Source: Candidatus Baltobacteraceae bacterium
GTDB lineage: Bacteria; Vulcanimicrobiota; Vulcanimicrobiia; Vulcanimicrobiales; Vulcanimicrobiaceae
Direction of reading: 5' to 3'
Length of the DNA stretch: 64,000 nt
Assembly: GCA_036488875.1 (NCBI GenBank)
Contig: DASXGW010000007.1
Location: 1-64,000, forward strand
A model generated the notes under the pieces. It was not told the origin of the DNA, searched no databases, and saw only the letters and a program-made list of their open reading frames with translations. The position numbers and the translations under genes were made by a program. Each line of letters starts with the position of its first letter. Position 1 is the first letter of the stretch. This document shows positions 24,679 to 33,717 of the stretch, piece after piece.

Positions 24679-26398
24679 AGTTTTACTCCGGTCGTCGCAA
24701 CGGACGTGTCGACGACGTCTAACGCGATCCGGCTAACGGACACGCGACCCGTGCCCCGCAGAATCAACCCGAAGGCGATATCGTTTGCATCTTCCGGAAC
24801 GTCGAGCACGATGCTAAACGGCCGCCAGCCGGTCGTGCCCATAAGCGGACGGTCGGACATCGTATCGAGCGACGCAACGCCGTGCGGATCGTTGACCCGC
24901 ATCCAAAACATTGCGCCGTTCGTCGCGTTTGCAGCGTTGAGGAGACCTTGCAGCCGTAAGCGCTTCCCGCGATACGCACCGAGCGGGATCTTCGCGCCGG
25001 TCGTCCCCACTTCGCCCACACCCGCGGTGCTTGACGACAGCCAAATGTCACCGCCCGGAACCGCTGCCGTTGAGCCATCGGCACCCGCAGTATAGCCCGC
25101 CGGATCGCTTCCTCCGACCAGCCATTTCGTCGGCCAGGTAACGCCGGCCGTACCGGTTGGAATTGCCAGCGCCTTCTGATAGACAACGGCTTTCGCCGCC
25201 GTGCTCGTCCTCACAAAAATAAGTGAATCGAAGGCCCTCGTCACGGCGACTTGCTCGATGTTTGCCGGGTCCAAGGCTTGCTCGGGCTTATAGAAGGCGC
25301 CTAGCATTCGCATCGGCTGCGGGTCGCCCAGATATTCTCCCAGCGCCGTTTTCGGGGAAATTGCGCGCAGGTTGACGCCGAAGATCGGATCGCGAATTCC
25401 GCGCAGCACCGACTCGAGCGAACCGGGTGCGGTGGCCGGAACGGAAACCGTCACACCGTTCCCAGCGACCGTTCCGCTGTCGAATGCAAAGCCGACGACG
25501 TAATACTGGTCTCCAAATATCTGACGGAGGTGCATACCCATTGATGTGATGCCGTGGTATGGCGCAGACATGACGTGGGCGTCGTGAGCCCACAGGGCGA
25601 CGCGCGCGCGCGGATAGGTTTCATTCGCAACCCATGCGACGTTCTCGGCCATCGACCGGTCCCGCGACGCGTTTCGCGCGGACGGGTACGCCGACGAGTA
25701 CATTTGGACGATCTGACGCTCGACGGTCGCCGCATGGCGCGCGTCGGATCCGGCAGGAAGTTCGCGCTCGACGGCACTTATCGCAGCGAGGCACTGCTCG
25801 GTCGCCGTTGGATCGGCGCTCAGGGCGCTGCGGACATTGGACAGCGACGTCAGGCATCAAACGCGCCGAGCGTCGGCCGGTGGAATGAGTCGTGCCAATG
25901 CGCTCGGATTGTCCTCGATATCGATGCCGACGAACCGCAGCCTGGCGTGCGATCCTGGAGCGGCGTCGTACGCGCGCATCCATTCGATGAGATCGAGGAC
26001 CTCTTGGTTATTCCAAACCGCGAACGAACCCGCGAGAATCGCACGAGCGTTGCCTTGTCCGGTCGTGACGTACGTGTCGATCGCACGGCCGCTCAGCCAG
26101 GGCATCTCCATCGCAAAGACGGTGAATCCCATACGCTCGACGAGCATGCGGTAGATGCGGTCCTTGAGCGAGAAGACCTCGCTGGTTCCGTGCGTCGCCT
26201 CTCCCAGCCCTACCAACCGGGCCGAGCCGATGGCCTTTTCTAAGGGCTCCAGGTCCTCGAAGCCGCCGTCCGGGGACGCCGTGCGGATCGGCGCCAGGCT
26301 GCTGTCTGGAGTTGGACGGAGATGTCGGGATTCTGCGCTCCGGGCTGCACGGGCACGATCGCGAGCATCACCGCCAGACTCAGGGTCGTTTTGAGCAC
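24675..26398 (-). pseudogene. Erythromycin-esterase-like protein, disrupted
   Basis: Reads as one exported Ere-type hydrolase of about 570 residues with two lesions. A GTG-started signal peptide (VLKTTLSLAVMLAIVPV, from 26398) is in a different frame from the mature part, which resumes as PDSSLAPIRTASPDGGF near 26320 and continues through VGLGEATHGTSEVFSLKDR. An in-frame TGA at 25859-25857 then interrupts; the same frame continues as CLTSLSNVRSALSADP, and WVANETYPRARVALWAHDAH. The C-terminus is an extra beta-sandwich. The catalytic His of GEATHG is present. Probably a decaying gene; macrolide resistance should not be inferred. Confidence 0.75.
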
Positions 26399-26448
26399 CC
26401 GAGTACCTCCATAGGACGCCGCGCGCTTCTAGCTAACGCTGAAATCTT

Positions 26449-26928
26449 ATGCTGTACCTCGCCTTAAAAACCATCCACGTTCTCGCCGTGGTCGCCTTCG
26501 TCGGCAACATCGTCGTAGGCCCATTCTGGAAAGCATTCGCCGATCGCACGGGCAACGCCGCCGTGATGGCGCACACGATCGACGGCATCATGCGCGCCGA
26601 TCGCATCTTCACGATCCCGGGCGTGATCGTGCTGTTTCTCGCCGGTATGGCAACCGCGGGCGTCGGTCATTACTCGATACTCGGGACAGGCTGGATTCTG
26701 TGGGGTCTCGGGCTGTTCGTCATTTCGGGTATCGCGTTCGCACCGATAGCCCGCGCTCAGCGCGAGTTGTTGAAGATCGCGCAGGCCGGCTTACAAACCG
26801 CGCAAGAGCGGGAGCAATACGAAGCCGTATCGCGCCAGTGGAACCTCTATGGAACGATTGCGACCGTCGCCCCGCTATTGGCGCTGGTCATCATGGTGAT
26901 CAAACCGAGCTTGCCGGCATTTCATTAG
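26449..26928 (+). CDS. DUF2269-like integral membrane protein
   Basis: A 159-residue protein with four predicted membrane helices. The first helix holds KTIHVLAVVAFVGNIVVGPFW, with a family-typical His and Gly. The third segment is GTGWILWGLGLFVISGIAF, followed by ARAQRELL and EREQYEAVSRQWNLYG. This matches DUF2269 proteins, whose role is unknown, though the histidine pattern invites comparison with heme-binding membrane proteins. It is divergent from the broken esterase gene and overlaps the convergent M48 protease by 29 nt. Confidence 0.8.
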   Translation: MLYLALKTIHVLAVVAFVGNIVVGPFWKAFADRTGNAAVMAHTIDGIMRADRIFTIPGVIVLFLAGMATAGVGHYSILGTGWILWGLGLFVISGIAFAPIARAQRELLKIAQAGLQTAQEREQYEAVSRQWNLYGTIATVAPLLALVIMVIKPSLPAFH

Positions 26929-28111
26929 CGCCGTCGAGCGCGGCGATGCGCTTTTTGAGCGACGGATGGGACGCGAAGAAGAACTCGTACCACGCCGGCG
27001 GATCCTCTTCGGCAAGATTTTGATCGCGTAAACGGCGAAACGCCGATGCGCCGGTTGGCGCGTCGCGCGTAGTTTCGAGGGCGAAGCGATCGGCGGCCCA
27101 CTCCCGCGAACGCGAGAATCCAAACAGAAAAGGCCGCAGCAGCTGCGTCGCGACCATCATCACCGCGTAGAACCGAACCAAGAGCAGCGCGCGTTTACGC
27201 AGCTCTTCGCGCTCGTTGCGCGGTGTGGAGCGCTGCGCGATGACGAAAAGCAGCGCGGAGAGCGCCTCGCCGGCGAAAATGAGGCGCCAAGTATCCTTAC
27301 TCACGTAATGCCCGAGTTCGTGCGCCACGACGAACTCGATCTCGTCTTCGGGGAAGTTGTCGATGAGCGTGTCGCCGAGCACGATGCGATGCGTGTTTCC
27401 GATGCCGGTGACGAAGGCGTTGGCCTTGCGCGTTTGCTTGCTCATGTTCATGCGCAAAATCTCGGCGTCGCCGACCCCATAGCGCGACGCCAGCGCGCGC
27501 AGCCGCCGTTCGAGCGACCCCGTGACGGGCGAGAACTCGTTGAACAACGGCATGACGTAGAGCGGAACGATCAGGTTTCCCAGCACGAACAGCGGAAGGG
27601 TGCCGAGGCTGGCGATCAGCGGCCACCACCGCGGTGCGTGACGGACGGCGACGCCGAAAAGCGACGTGACGAAGACCGTCAAACCGGTCGAAAGAGCGGC
27701 GCTCTTGGCGTAATCGACGAGCCACGACGCGCGCGATTGTTCGCTCAAACCGTAGCGCCGTTCGAGCGCGTAATCTTGCACGAAAGAAACGGGAAGATCG
27801 AGCGCCGCCGACGCTAAGACGGCCGGACCGACCAAGAGCGCCGGGCGCAGCCACGGCGGCGCATCGAGGGTCGCCTCGTCGAGCGCTTCGCCGACGGGCC
27901 CGTACGCGAAGGCGACGGCTCCGGCAATGCCGCGAACCGTCTCGGCGACTTCCAAGCGTCGTCGCGTCCGCGCGTAGGCAGCTGCGTCTTTTTCCAGCGG
28001 CGCCGGCGGATCGTGCCACTGCCGCACCGCCTCCCACGTGCGAACCGCAAAATACCCGGCCGAAACCCCGGCTCCCAGCCCGAGAAGAAGCTTTTGCAAC
28101 GTTCGCGTCAT
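26900..28111 (-). CDS. M48 (Ste24-type) membrane zinc protease
   Basis: A 403-residue CAAX-protease-like peptidase with several N-terminal membrane helices. The zinc motif HELGHY lies in VVAHELGHYVSKDTWR and a downstream glutamate-bearing helix (SREWAADRFALE) gives the third ligand. LYVMPLFNEFSPV and MNMSKQTRKANAFVTGIG are typical of Ste24. In bacteria such proteins degrade membrane proteins or process peptides. The divergent amidohydrolase starts 11 bp away. Confidence 0.9.
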   Translation of the reverse strand: MTRTLQKLLLGLGAGVSAGYFAVRTWEAVRQWHDPPAPLEKDAAAYARTRRRLEVAETVRGIAGAVAFAYGPVGEALDEATLDAPPWLRPALLVGPAVLASAALDLPVSFVQDYALERRYGLSEQSRASWLVDYAKSAALSTGLTVFVTSLFGVAVRHAPRWWPLIASLGTLPLFVLGNLIVPLYVMPLFNEFSPVTGSLERRLRALASRYGVGDAEILRMNMSKQTRKANAFVTGIGNTHRIVLGDTLIDNFPEDEIEFVVAHELGHYVSKDTWRLIFAGEALSALLFVIAQRSTPRNEREELRKRALLLVRFYAVMMVATQLLRPFLFGFSRSREWAADRFALETTRDAPTGASAFRRLRDQNLAEEDPPAWYEFFFASHPSLKKRIAALDGANEMPASSV

Positions 28112-28122
28112 AGAATCAGCGC

Positions 28123-29628
28123 GTGAAGCTTCTGCTCAACGGGCGATTCTACTCTTTCGACACGGCGACCGGTCAGTTCGTTCCGTACGATTCGCTGCTG
28201 ATCGACGGCGGCCGCATCGCCGCGCTTGACGAAACGCCGCGAGGCATCGGCGTCGAACTGATCGATCTCAACGGCGCCGTCGTCTTTCCCGCGTTCGCCG
28301 ACTGTCACGTCCATCTCACCGACACGGGCTACTTCCTCGGCGATCGCGATCTGGGGAGCAGGCGCTCCTACGACGATTTCGTGCGCGGGGTGGAACGCAT
28401 TCCTAACGAAAACGGCATCGTGTTGGGCGGCCAGTATGACGAAAGCACGTGGCGCGACGGCCGTGTCGCCGATGCCGCGCCGCTGGAGCGGTTCCACGGC
28501 GGAGCGCGCGCGCTGCTCTCACGCATCGACGGTCACTCCTGCATCGTCAACCGACGGACGCTGGAATGGCTCGATTTGTCCGGCGACATCGAAGGCATCG
28601 AGCGCGACGGTGAAGGGCGCCCGACGGGCAAGCTCTTCCTCGCAGCGAACTGGCGCGCGCAAGCCGCCTTTCTCGCGCAGATTCCGTTGGCAACTCGACG
28701 CGACGCCGAACGTCGCGCGGTCGATCTGGCGCTGTCGCGCGGCGCGCTGCACTTGCACGCCCAGCTCGTCGGTTTCGCTCGCGAGCAGTACGCCGCCGAA
28801 GTCGAAGCGATGCGCGCCCTGCCGGCCAAGATTCATCCGAAGATTTGCGAGCCCGACGCCGCGCTGGCCCACGAACTCGGACTGCCGTACGTCGGCGGCG
28901 ACGTCTTTCTCGACGGGTCGATCGGCAGCCGCACCGCTGCGCTCGTGCATCCGTACGCCGACGCTCCGACCAGTGGCGCCCTACGATTTTCCGACGACGA
29001 GCTGCTGGGCTATTATTCGCAAGCCGAAGCGCTGGGAATCGCGGCCGGCGTGCACGCGATCGGCGATGCGGCCATCGAACAGGCGCTGCGCGTTTGGGAG
29101 CGCGTGCTGGGCGCAAAGCCGTCGTCGCGCGGATGCCGGCACTTCATCGAACATTTCGAAATCGCAACCGACGAGCAGATCGAGGCCTGCGCGCGCATGG
29201 AGATCGCGCTCTCGATGCAGCCGCAGTTCGACGCGTTGTGGGCCAACGAGGGCGGCATGTACGACGTCCGGCTCGGCAACGCACGTAAGCGCACGATGAA
29301 TGCGTTCGGCCGCATCGAACGCGCCGGCGCTTTGGTGTGCGGCGGCGACGACAGTCCGGTGTGCGCTCTCGATCCGCTTGCCGGAATGCAGGCGATTATC
29401 GAGCATCACGAGCCCTCGGAGCGCCTATCGGCAAACCGCGCGCTCGCGATCTACACGATCAATGCCGCTTGCCTCGGTTACGCGGAAAACGAGACGGGAA
29501 ATCTCGCGCCGGGTCTGGCCGCCGACCTGGTCGTACTCGATCGCGATCCGCTGGAAATCGACGATTTTACGTCGTGCAAAGTTTTGGCTACGTGGAAGGA
29601 CGGAGAAGTCGCGTATAGCGCGTCATGA
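28123..29628 (+). CDS. Amidohydrolase family 3 (YtcJ-like)
   Basis: A 501-residue metal-dependent hydrolase with a TIM barrel. The metal motif HVHLTD appears in FADCHVHLTD, with later GVHAIGDAAIE, CRHFIEHFEI and the catalytic-type CGGDDSPVCALDP. The N- and C-terminal strands form the composite domain (LAADLVVLDRDPLE). No signal peptide is seen. The substrate, an amide or cyclic imide, is not predictable. The start is GTG 28123. Confidence 0.85.
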   Translation: MKLLLNGRFYSFDTATGQFVPYDSLLIDGGRIAALDETPRGIGVELIDLNGAVVFPAFADCHVHLTDTGYFLGDRDLGSRRSYDDFVRGVERIPNENGIVLGGQYDESTWRDGRVADAAPLERFHGGARALLSRIDGHSCIVNRRTLEWLDLSGDIEGIERDGEGRPTGKLFLAANWRAQAAFLAQIPLATRRDAERRAVDLALSRGALHLHAQLVGFAREQYAAEVEAMRALPAKIHPKICEPDAALAHELGLPYVGGDVFLDGSIGSRTAALVHPYADAPTSGALRFSDDELLGYYSQAEALGIAAGVHAIGDAAIEQALRVWERVLGAKPSSRGCRHFIEHFEIATDEQIEACARMEIALSMQPQFDALWANEGGMYDVRLGNARKRTMNAFGRIERAGALVCGGDDSPVCALDPLAGMQAIIEHHEPSERLSANRALAIYTINAACLGYAENETGNLAPGLAADLVVLDRDPLEIDDFTSCKVLATWKDGEVAYSAS

Positions 29629-30516
29629 CGGCATCGTCTGCAGATATTGCAGCGACTCGATGGTTAAACCGGTATAGTCGCGCAAAGCGTGCATGTTTCC
29701 GTCGAGCCTCTGCATATCGGCGTAAAACGCGGCAAACCCATCGTGCCAGTACGAGTCTCGTTTCGGTAGAACTTTCGGCGGTTCGACGCTTTGACCGATC
29801 GTAAAGCTGAAGTTTGGATAGTGCTTGAGAATCGGTGCGCAGACCGCGTACACCGTCTTGGGGTCCGAGATATACACCAATAACGCGATGCGTTTAACGC
29901 TTGCGGCTTCGAGACCGCACGGATAGCAGATTCCACCGTTGAACCTATTTCCGTCGTTCATGTAGATCCAGTTCGCGTCGAGGGTCACCGGCCACGAGCT
30001 TGCCGTCAGGTATCGCGGCATCGCGTCCACGAGATCCATGATGACCGTCCGTATCGGCAGTCCGGTCACCTCGTTGGGTTCCAAATCGAGGTTGACGCCG
30101 GCGAAATGCACCGCGGCCAAACGATGCAGTATGCGCACCAGCTTGGGAACCCCCGACGGAACGATCCAGCTCGGGTCGCCGAGGAGCAGCTCGAACGCGA
30201 CGCCGTGCTTCTTGCCTTCGGCGATCATCGCGTTCATCTGGGCCGTGCCGTCCTTTCGCGAGTATTTTGCGATGTTCGCGTCGGTGAATCCAAGCAAAAA
30301 GTCGTTCACGTGGATTGCGGCAGCGAAGGTCCACAGCGTTCCACGTTTCCAGCGTGACGTTACTTCGGCCACATTCCAGGCGTACGTGCCGTACGTTAGC
30401 GCCGGTGCGTTCGCGTCGGTCCCAGCGTGCGGGGCGGACGTCGCGGTCAGGCCGCCGCTTCCGCACGCTGCGAGAGCGGCAAGCGCGAGCATCGCGAGAA
30501 AGCGTCGCGCCGTCAT
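29623..30516 (-). CDS. Lipoprotein with glycosidase-like TIM barrel
   Basis: A 297-residue lipoprotein (lipobox LAALAAC). ATG 30516 overlaps by one base the stop of the upstream gene (TAATG). The body looks like a TIM barrel; FAGVNLDLEPNE resembles the acid-rich strand of GH18-type glycosidases (DxxDxE), but only part of that motif is met. A WPVTLDANWIYMNDG segment and an ICYPCG Cys pair follow. Activity is uncertain. Its 3' end overlaps the amidohydrolase gene by 6 nt. Confidence 0.65.
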   Translation of the reverse strand: MTARRFLAMLALAALAACGSGGLTATSAPHAGTDANAPALTYGTYAWNVAEVTSRWKRGTLWTFAAAIHVNDFLLGFTDANIAKYSRKDGTAQMNAMIAEGKKHGVAFELLLGDPSWIVPSGVPKLVRILHRLAAVHFAGVNLDLEPNEVTGLPIRTVIMDLVDAMPRYLTASSWPVTLDANWIYMNDGNRFNGGICYPCGLEAASVKRIALLVYISDPKTVYAVCAPILKHYPNFSFTIGQSVEPPKVLPKRDSYWHDGFAAFYADMQRLDGNMHALRDYTGLTIESLQYLQTMPS

Positions 30517-31088
30517 TATTTCGGCAACGGACAATAGCGAACGTCGCGCGGTTCCGGTACGGGATCTTTGAGGCGTCGCGTCCAGCACCGGCCGAGCACC
30601 GAGCAGTAGCAAATCGATATGTCGACGTGCGGGCTCATTGCCATGACCTTCGGGTAGATGTCGGGACCTGCAACGCGAAGGAGCAGCATCGACGAACCGG
30701 CGGGAACGACGTCGCCGGGACCGAGCGAGGAGGTCGTCGCGTGCACCAAGCCGTGCTGGTGGCGCCGTCGCTCCGCGGCCCTCGCGCTTTCCAAGGCCGG
30801 TTCAACCGCGGTGTGAATCGCGTTGCCGGTGGTGCCGGGGCCCATAGGCTGACCGTTAACCGAGACGATCGTGCTTCGAACGATGGCCGGACCGAGTCCT
30901 ACGTTACGTAATCCGAACTCGAAGGACGACCCCGACGCATCGTTACTTGAATCGAAGCTTAGGTAGGGCCATACCGTCGCGCTGAACTGCTCGTTGATGA
31001 CGTACGTCTGATACGCGGCCGCGGCGGCGGCGATGGTGGCCACCAGCAGCGCGCAGACGGCAACGAGCGATTCGAGTCGAGCCTTCAC
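30516..31088 (-). CDS. Membrane-anchored hypothetical protein
   Basis: A 190-residue protein with one N-terminal membrane helix (LVAVCALLVATIAAAAAAYQ) and an external strand-rich domain. FEFGLRNVGLGPAIVRSTIV is a segment seen in many small single-pass proteins of unknown role. A cysteine-rich patch (ICYCSVLGRCW) lies near the C-terminus. It is coupled to the glycosidase-like lipoprotein downstream. Confidence 0.6.
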   Translation of the reverse strand: MKARLESLVAVCALLVATIAAAAAAYQTYVINEQFSATVWPYLSFDSSNDASGSSFEFGLRNVGLGPAIVRSTIVSVNGQPMGPGTTGNAIHTAVEPALESARAAERRRHQHGLVHATTSSLGPGDVVPAGSSMLLLRVAGPDIYPKVMAMSPHVDISICYCSVLGRCWTRRLKDPVPEPRDVRYCPLPK

Positions 31089-31103
31089 TTGGCTCGATTT
31101 CGC

Positions 31104-31379
31104 TTACGCTCGCCCGAACTCCGCGCGGAGCGCGTCCTTGGCCCGCTCGAGCACCTTCAGTCGCTCCTTCGGCAGATTTTTTCCGGCGCGATTGATGTAG
31201 AACGTCAGCATCGACATGGCCGAACGGTAGGGACTGCTCTTGCGCCGTTTGCTGTGCTCTGCCGATCGTTTGAGCGAGCGCGCGATGGCCTTGGGATCGT
31301 CGTGTTTGAAAACGGCGGGTTCCAAGTCGAGAGCATTGCTCTCATGGGTGACTTTGTTCGACCAGTACTTGCGTGCCAT
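31104..31379 (-). CDS. DUF3175 family protein
   Basis: A 91-residue basic soluble protein. The order KYWSNKVTHESNALDLEP, FKHDDPKAIARSLKRSAE, KSSPYRSAMSMLTFYINRAG and KNLPKERLKVLERAKD is the DUF3175 pattern, common in soil bacteria. Function unknown. It ends 15 bp upstream of the next minus-strand gene. Confidence 0.88.
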   Translation of the reverse strand: MARKYWSNKVTHESNALDLEPAVFKHDDPKAIARSLKRSAEHSKRRKSSPYRSAMSMLTFYINRAGKNLPKERLKVLERAKDALRAEFGRA

Positions 31380-31400
31380 GGCCGAGTTTTACCCGCGTCG

Positions 31401-31964
31401 TCAGTAGCGCATGTCGGCAATCGTCAGATCGGGCCGTAAAATTGCGACGGGCCTCGCTCGCTCGGACTCAAGGTAGAGGTACCGCCGGTCGTCTCTGCCC
31501 AGACCGCTAATTTCCCACTGATTGACGTGCGCGTCGGAATAATGTGATTTTGCGATCGCTTCTTTCACGGTCGCGGACAGCCGCACGAAACCGATTTTCT
31601 TTGGATCGAAGGCCTGAACGTCGACTGACGCGGCGGTAACGGGGCCCCCGTCGAGCGACATGAGCTTGACCGGCGTCGGACCCGCGATCGAACCGTTGGA
31701 CGCGATGAGGTAGCGATCGACGTTGATGTGATTCTTGGGCTCCTGAACGTCGACGCTCAACCCACTTACGCCGTCGGCGCTGATCGTCGTAACGCGCAGC
31801 GGCGTACCCGACCTTTCGGCGACCGCGTCGAGCGCGTGCAGTACCGCGTTTCCGTCGGTGAGGAAATCGCCGCCGCTCGAAGGGGCGCCCGACGAGCCCG
31901 CCGAGCAGGCCGAGAGAACGATGGCTGCGAGCGCCGTGACGGCGCCGACCGATAAGCGCTTCAT
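31401..31964 (-). CDS. Lipoprotein of unknown function
   Basis: A 187-residue lipoprotein (lipobox LSAC at residues 17-20 and a Ser/Gly-rich tether). The mature domain alternates strands and helices (VLHALDAVAERSG, NHINVDRYLIASNGSI) and repeats a modified half, suggesting two PepSY-like or cystatin-like units. No family is certain. It is the first gene of the short minus-strand run that continues with DUF3175. Confidence 0.6.
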   Translation of the reverse strand: MKRLSVGAVTALAAIVLSACSAGSSGAPSSGGDFLTDGNAVLHALDAVAERSGTPLRVTTISADGVSGLSVDVQEPKNHINVDRYLIASNGSIAGPTPVKLMSLDGGPVTAASVDVQAFDPKKIGFVRLSATVKEAIAKSHYSDAHVNQWEISGLGRDDRRYLYLESERARPVAILRPDLTIADMRY

Positions 31965-32019
31965 GCGGCTACTATGCCATCGGCACCGTCCGATAAGCGT
32001 CCACGAGGTGAGGAGCTCC

Positions 32020-33111
32020 CTAGATGATCGAGATGGTCTCCTTCGGCTTGGGATGCGCGGCGATCGCCTCGATGAGATGGCCGGCCAGCTCGTCGCAGAT
32101 CGGATCGTCGATTTCCTCGACGCGTCCTTCGTCGGCGAGACGGGCCTTCTCGGGATCGATGGGGATGCGTGCTAAAACCGGCGCCTGCGCCAGTTCCGCG
32201 ACGCGATCGGCATAGGACGGTCCGAAGATTTCGTAGCGCGTGCCGGTATCGGGAGCGACGAAGTACGACATGTTCTCGACGACGCCGATAACGGGCTTCT
32301 TGAGCTGGTGCACCAAGTTGGCGGCTTTGCGAACGATCATCGTCGCCAGGGCCTGCGGCATCGTGACCAGCACGACGCCGTCAATCGATAGCGACTGCAG
32401 CACCGTCAACGGCGCGTCCGACGTTCCGGGCGGAAGATCGATCAAGAGATAGTCGAGCTCGCTCCAGACCACTTGTTCGTAAAACTGGCGGATCACACCC
32501 GACACGATCGGGCCGCGCCACACCATTGCGGTGTCTTCCTTGTCGGTGAGAAGATTCGAGCTGACGATTTCGATCGCGCTGCGCGATACCGCCGGCACCA
32601 TGAGCGGTTGCGATTGTCCTTGCGGCGTCTTCTTGACCGGATCCGCTTCGATGAGCAGCGGGGTGTGCAAGCCAAAAAGCTTTGGAATCGACGGTCCGGT
32701 GATGTCCGCGTCGAGAATGCCGACGCGCAAATGTCTTCGCCGCAATCCAATAGCGATCAACGCGGTCACGAGCGACTTTCCGACGCCGCCCTTACCCGAC
32801 ATGATCGGAACCACGTGTGCGATCTTCGCACGTCCTGCAAACTCACCGGGAGCGCGACGATTGGGGCGGCGATCTTCTTTGTCGATCATCGGAACGAAGC
32901 CGGAAAGGCGTGCCTGCTTGAGCGCGGCAACGATTGGTTCGACGCGCAAGCCGTGCGCGGCGGCGCCCTGCTCGATGGTTTCGTATTTGCTCACGCCGCA
33001 GCCGCTGCAGCCCAAGCCGAACGCGGTCATCACCTCGGCCGCGATGGGCAGCGCGGCGACGAGTTCCTTGATGTTGGTTTGCGGGCCGACCTCGATCTCG
33101 ATATGGGGCAT
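32020..33111 (-). CDS. mrp: Mrp-type P-loop ATPase with N-terminal DUF1858
   Basis: A 363-residue fusion. Residues 1-65 form a DUF1858 domain with CSGC (Cys35, Cys38). Residues 95-363 are an Mrp/NBP35 ATPase: the deviant Walker A GKGGVGKS (Lys112), GILDADITGPSIP, DYLLIDLPPGTSDAP and VIGVVENMSYF. Family members carry and insert iron-sulfur clusters. Where many Mrp proteins have CxxC after ENMSYF, this one reads VAPDTG, so the usual cluster cysteines are missing. The usual N-terminal MIP18/DUF59 domain is also missing. ATG 33111 is chosen; the longer frame is antisense to its neighbours. Confidence 0.9.
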   Translation of the reverse strand: MPHIEIEVGPQTNIKELVAALPIAAEVMTAFGLGCSGCGVSKYETIEQGAAAHGLRVEPIVAALKQARLSGFVPMIDKEDRRPNRRAPGEFAGRAKIAHVVPIMSGKGGVGKSLVTALIAIGLRRRHLRVGILDADITGPSIPKLFGLHTPLLIEADPVKKTPQGQSQPLMVPAVSRSAIEIVSSNLLTDKEDTAMVWRGPIVSGVIRQFYEQVVWSELDYLLIDLPPGTSDAPLTVLQSLSIDGVVLVTMPQALATMIVRKAANLVHQLKKPVIGVVENMSYFVAPDTGTRYEIFGPSYADRVAELAQAPVLARIPIDPEKARLADEGRVEEIDDPICDELAGHLIEAIAAHPKPKETISII

Positions 33112-33153
33112 CGCGACGGTATTCAACGCCGAGCCCCGAATACCATCATCACC

Positions 33154-33717
33154 ATGCATGTGCTCGGCCGTCTTCCCGAAGGTGGAATCGCTATTATCGG
33201 CAGCCGCACGCCTCCCGACGAAGCCGGCGTGTTTGCGTTTGAGATCGCGCGCCGTGTCGGCGAACCCGTGATCGCGGGCTTGGCGATGGGGATCGACTCG
33301 ATGGCGCATCGCGGAGCGCTCGCCGCGGGCACGCCGACTGTGGCTTTTGTCGGATACGGCTTCGGCTGCACCGATCCGCCGGAAAATGAAGAACTCGAGC
33401 GGGCGATCATCGAGCACGGCGGCGCGGTCGCGACCTTGCGCGAACGGCACGAACCAGTTTCGCCCGAAGGGCTGATCGAGCGCGACCGCTTGCAGGCCCA
33501 ACATGCGCGCGCGGTCGTCTTGGTATGCAGTGAAATCGACGGCGGTGCGATGCACGCTATGCGCTTTGCCCGCGAGCTCGGCAAGCCGCGTTTTGCGGTG
33601 CAGCCTCCCGAGGGCGCACAAGACGACGCGGTATGGGCCGGCAACGTGCAGGCCATTGCCGACGGCGCAGTCCCGATCCCGTTCGACGTCGAGAAAGCGC
33701 TGCCGGCAATCAAGTGA
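33154..33717 (+). CDS. DprA/SLOG-like Rossmann protein
   Basis: A 187-residue protein made of the DprA-type Rossmann fold alone: AIIGSRTPPDEAG, then PVIAGLAMGIDSMAHRGAL, then VLVCSEIDGGAMHAMRFARE and GKPRFAVQP. It lacks DprA's N-terminal SAM and C-terminal winged-helix domains. SLOG proteins bind nucleotides, and DprA loads RecA in transformation; at this length a signalling or nucleotide-binding role is equally possible. It is divergent from mrp (42 bp between starts) and coupled to hemL by a GTGA overlap. Confidence 0.78.
   Translation: MHVLGRLPEGGIAIIGSRTPPDEAGVFAFEIARRVGEPVIAGLAMGIDSMAHRGALAAGTPTVAFVGYGFGCTDPPENEELERAIIEHGGAVATLRERHEPVSPEGLIERDRLQAQHARAVVLVCSEIDGGAMHAMRFARELGKPRFAVQPPEGAQDDAVWAGNVQAIADGAVPIPFDVEKALPAIK

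Noticed and set aside
25857-25859. In-frame TGA as selenocysteine or readthrough in the esterase-like gene
   Set aside because: No SECIS-like hairpin is evident downstream, family members have no Cys there that I know of, and a second lesion exists in the same gene.
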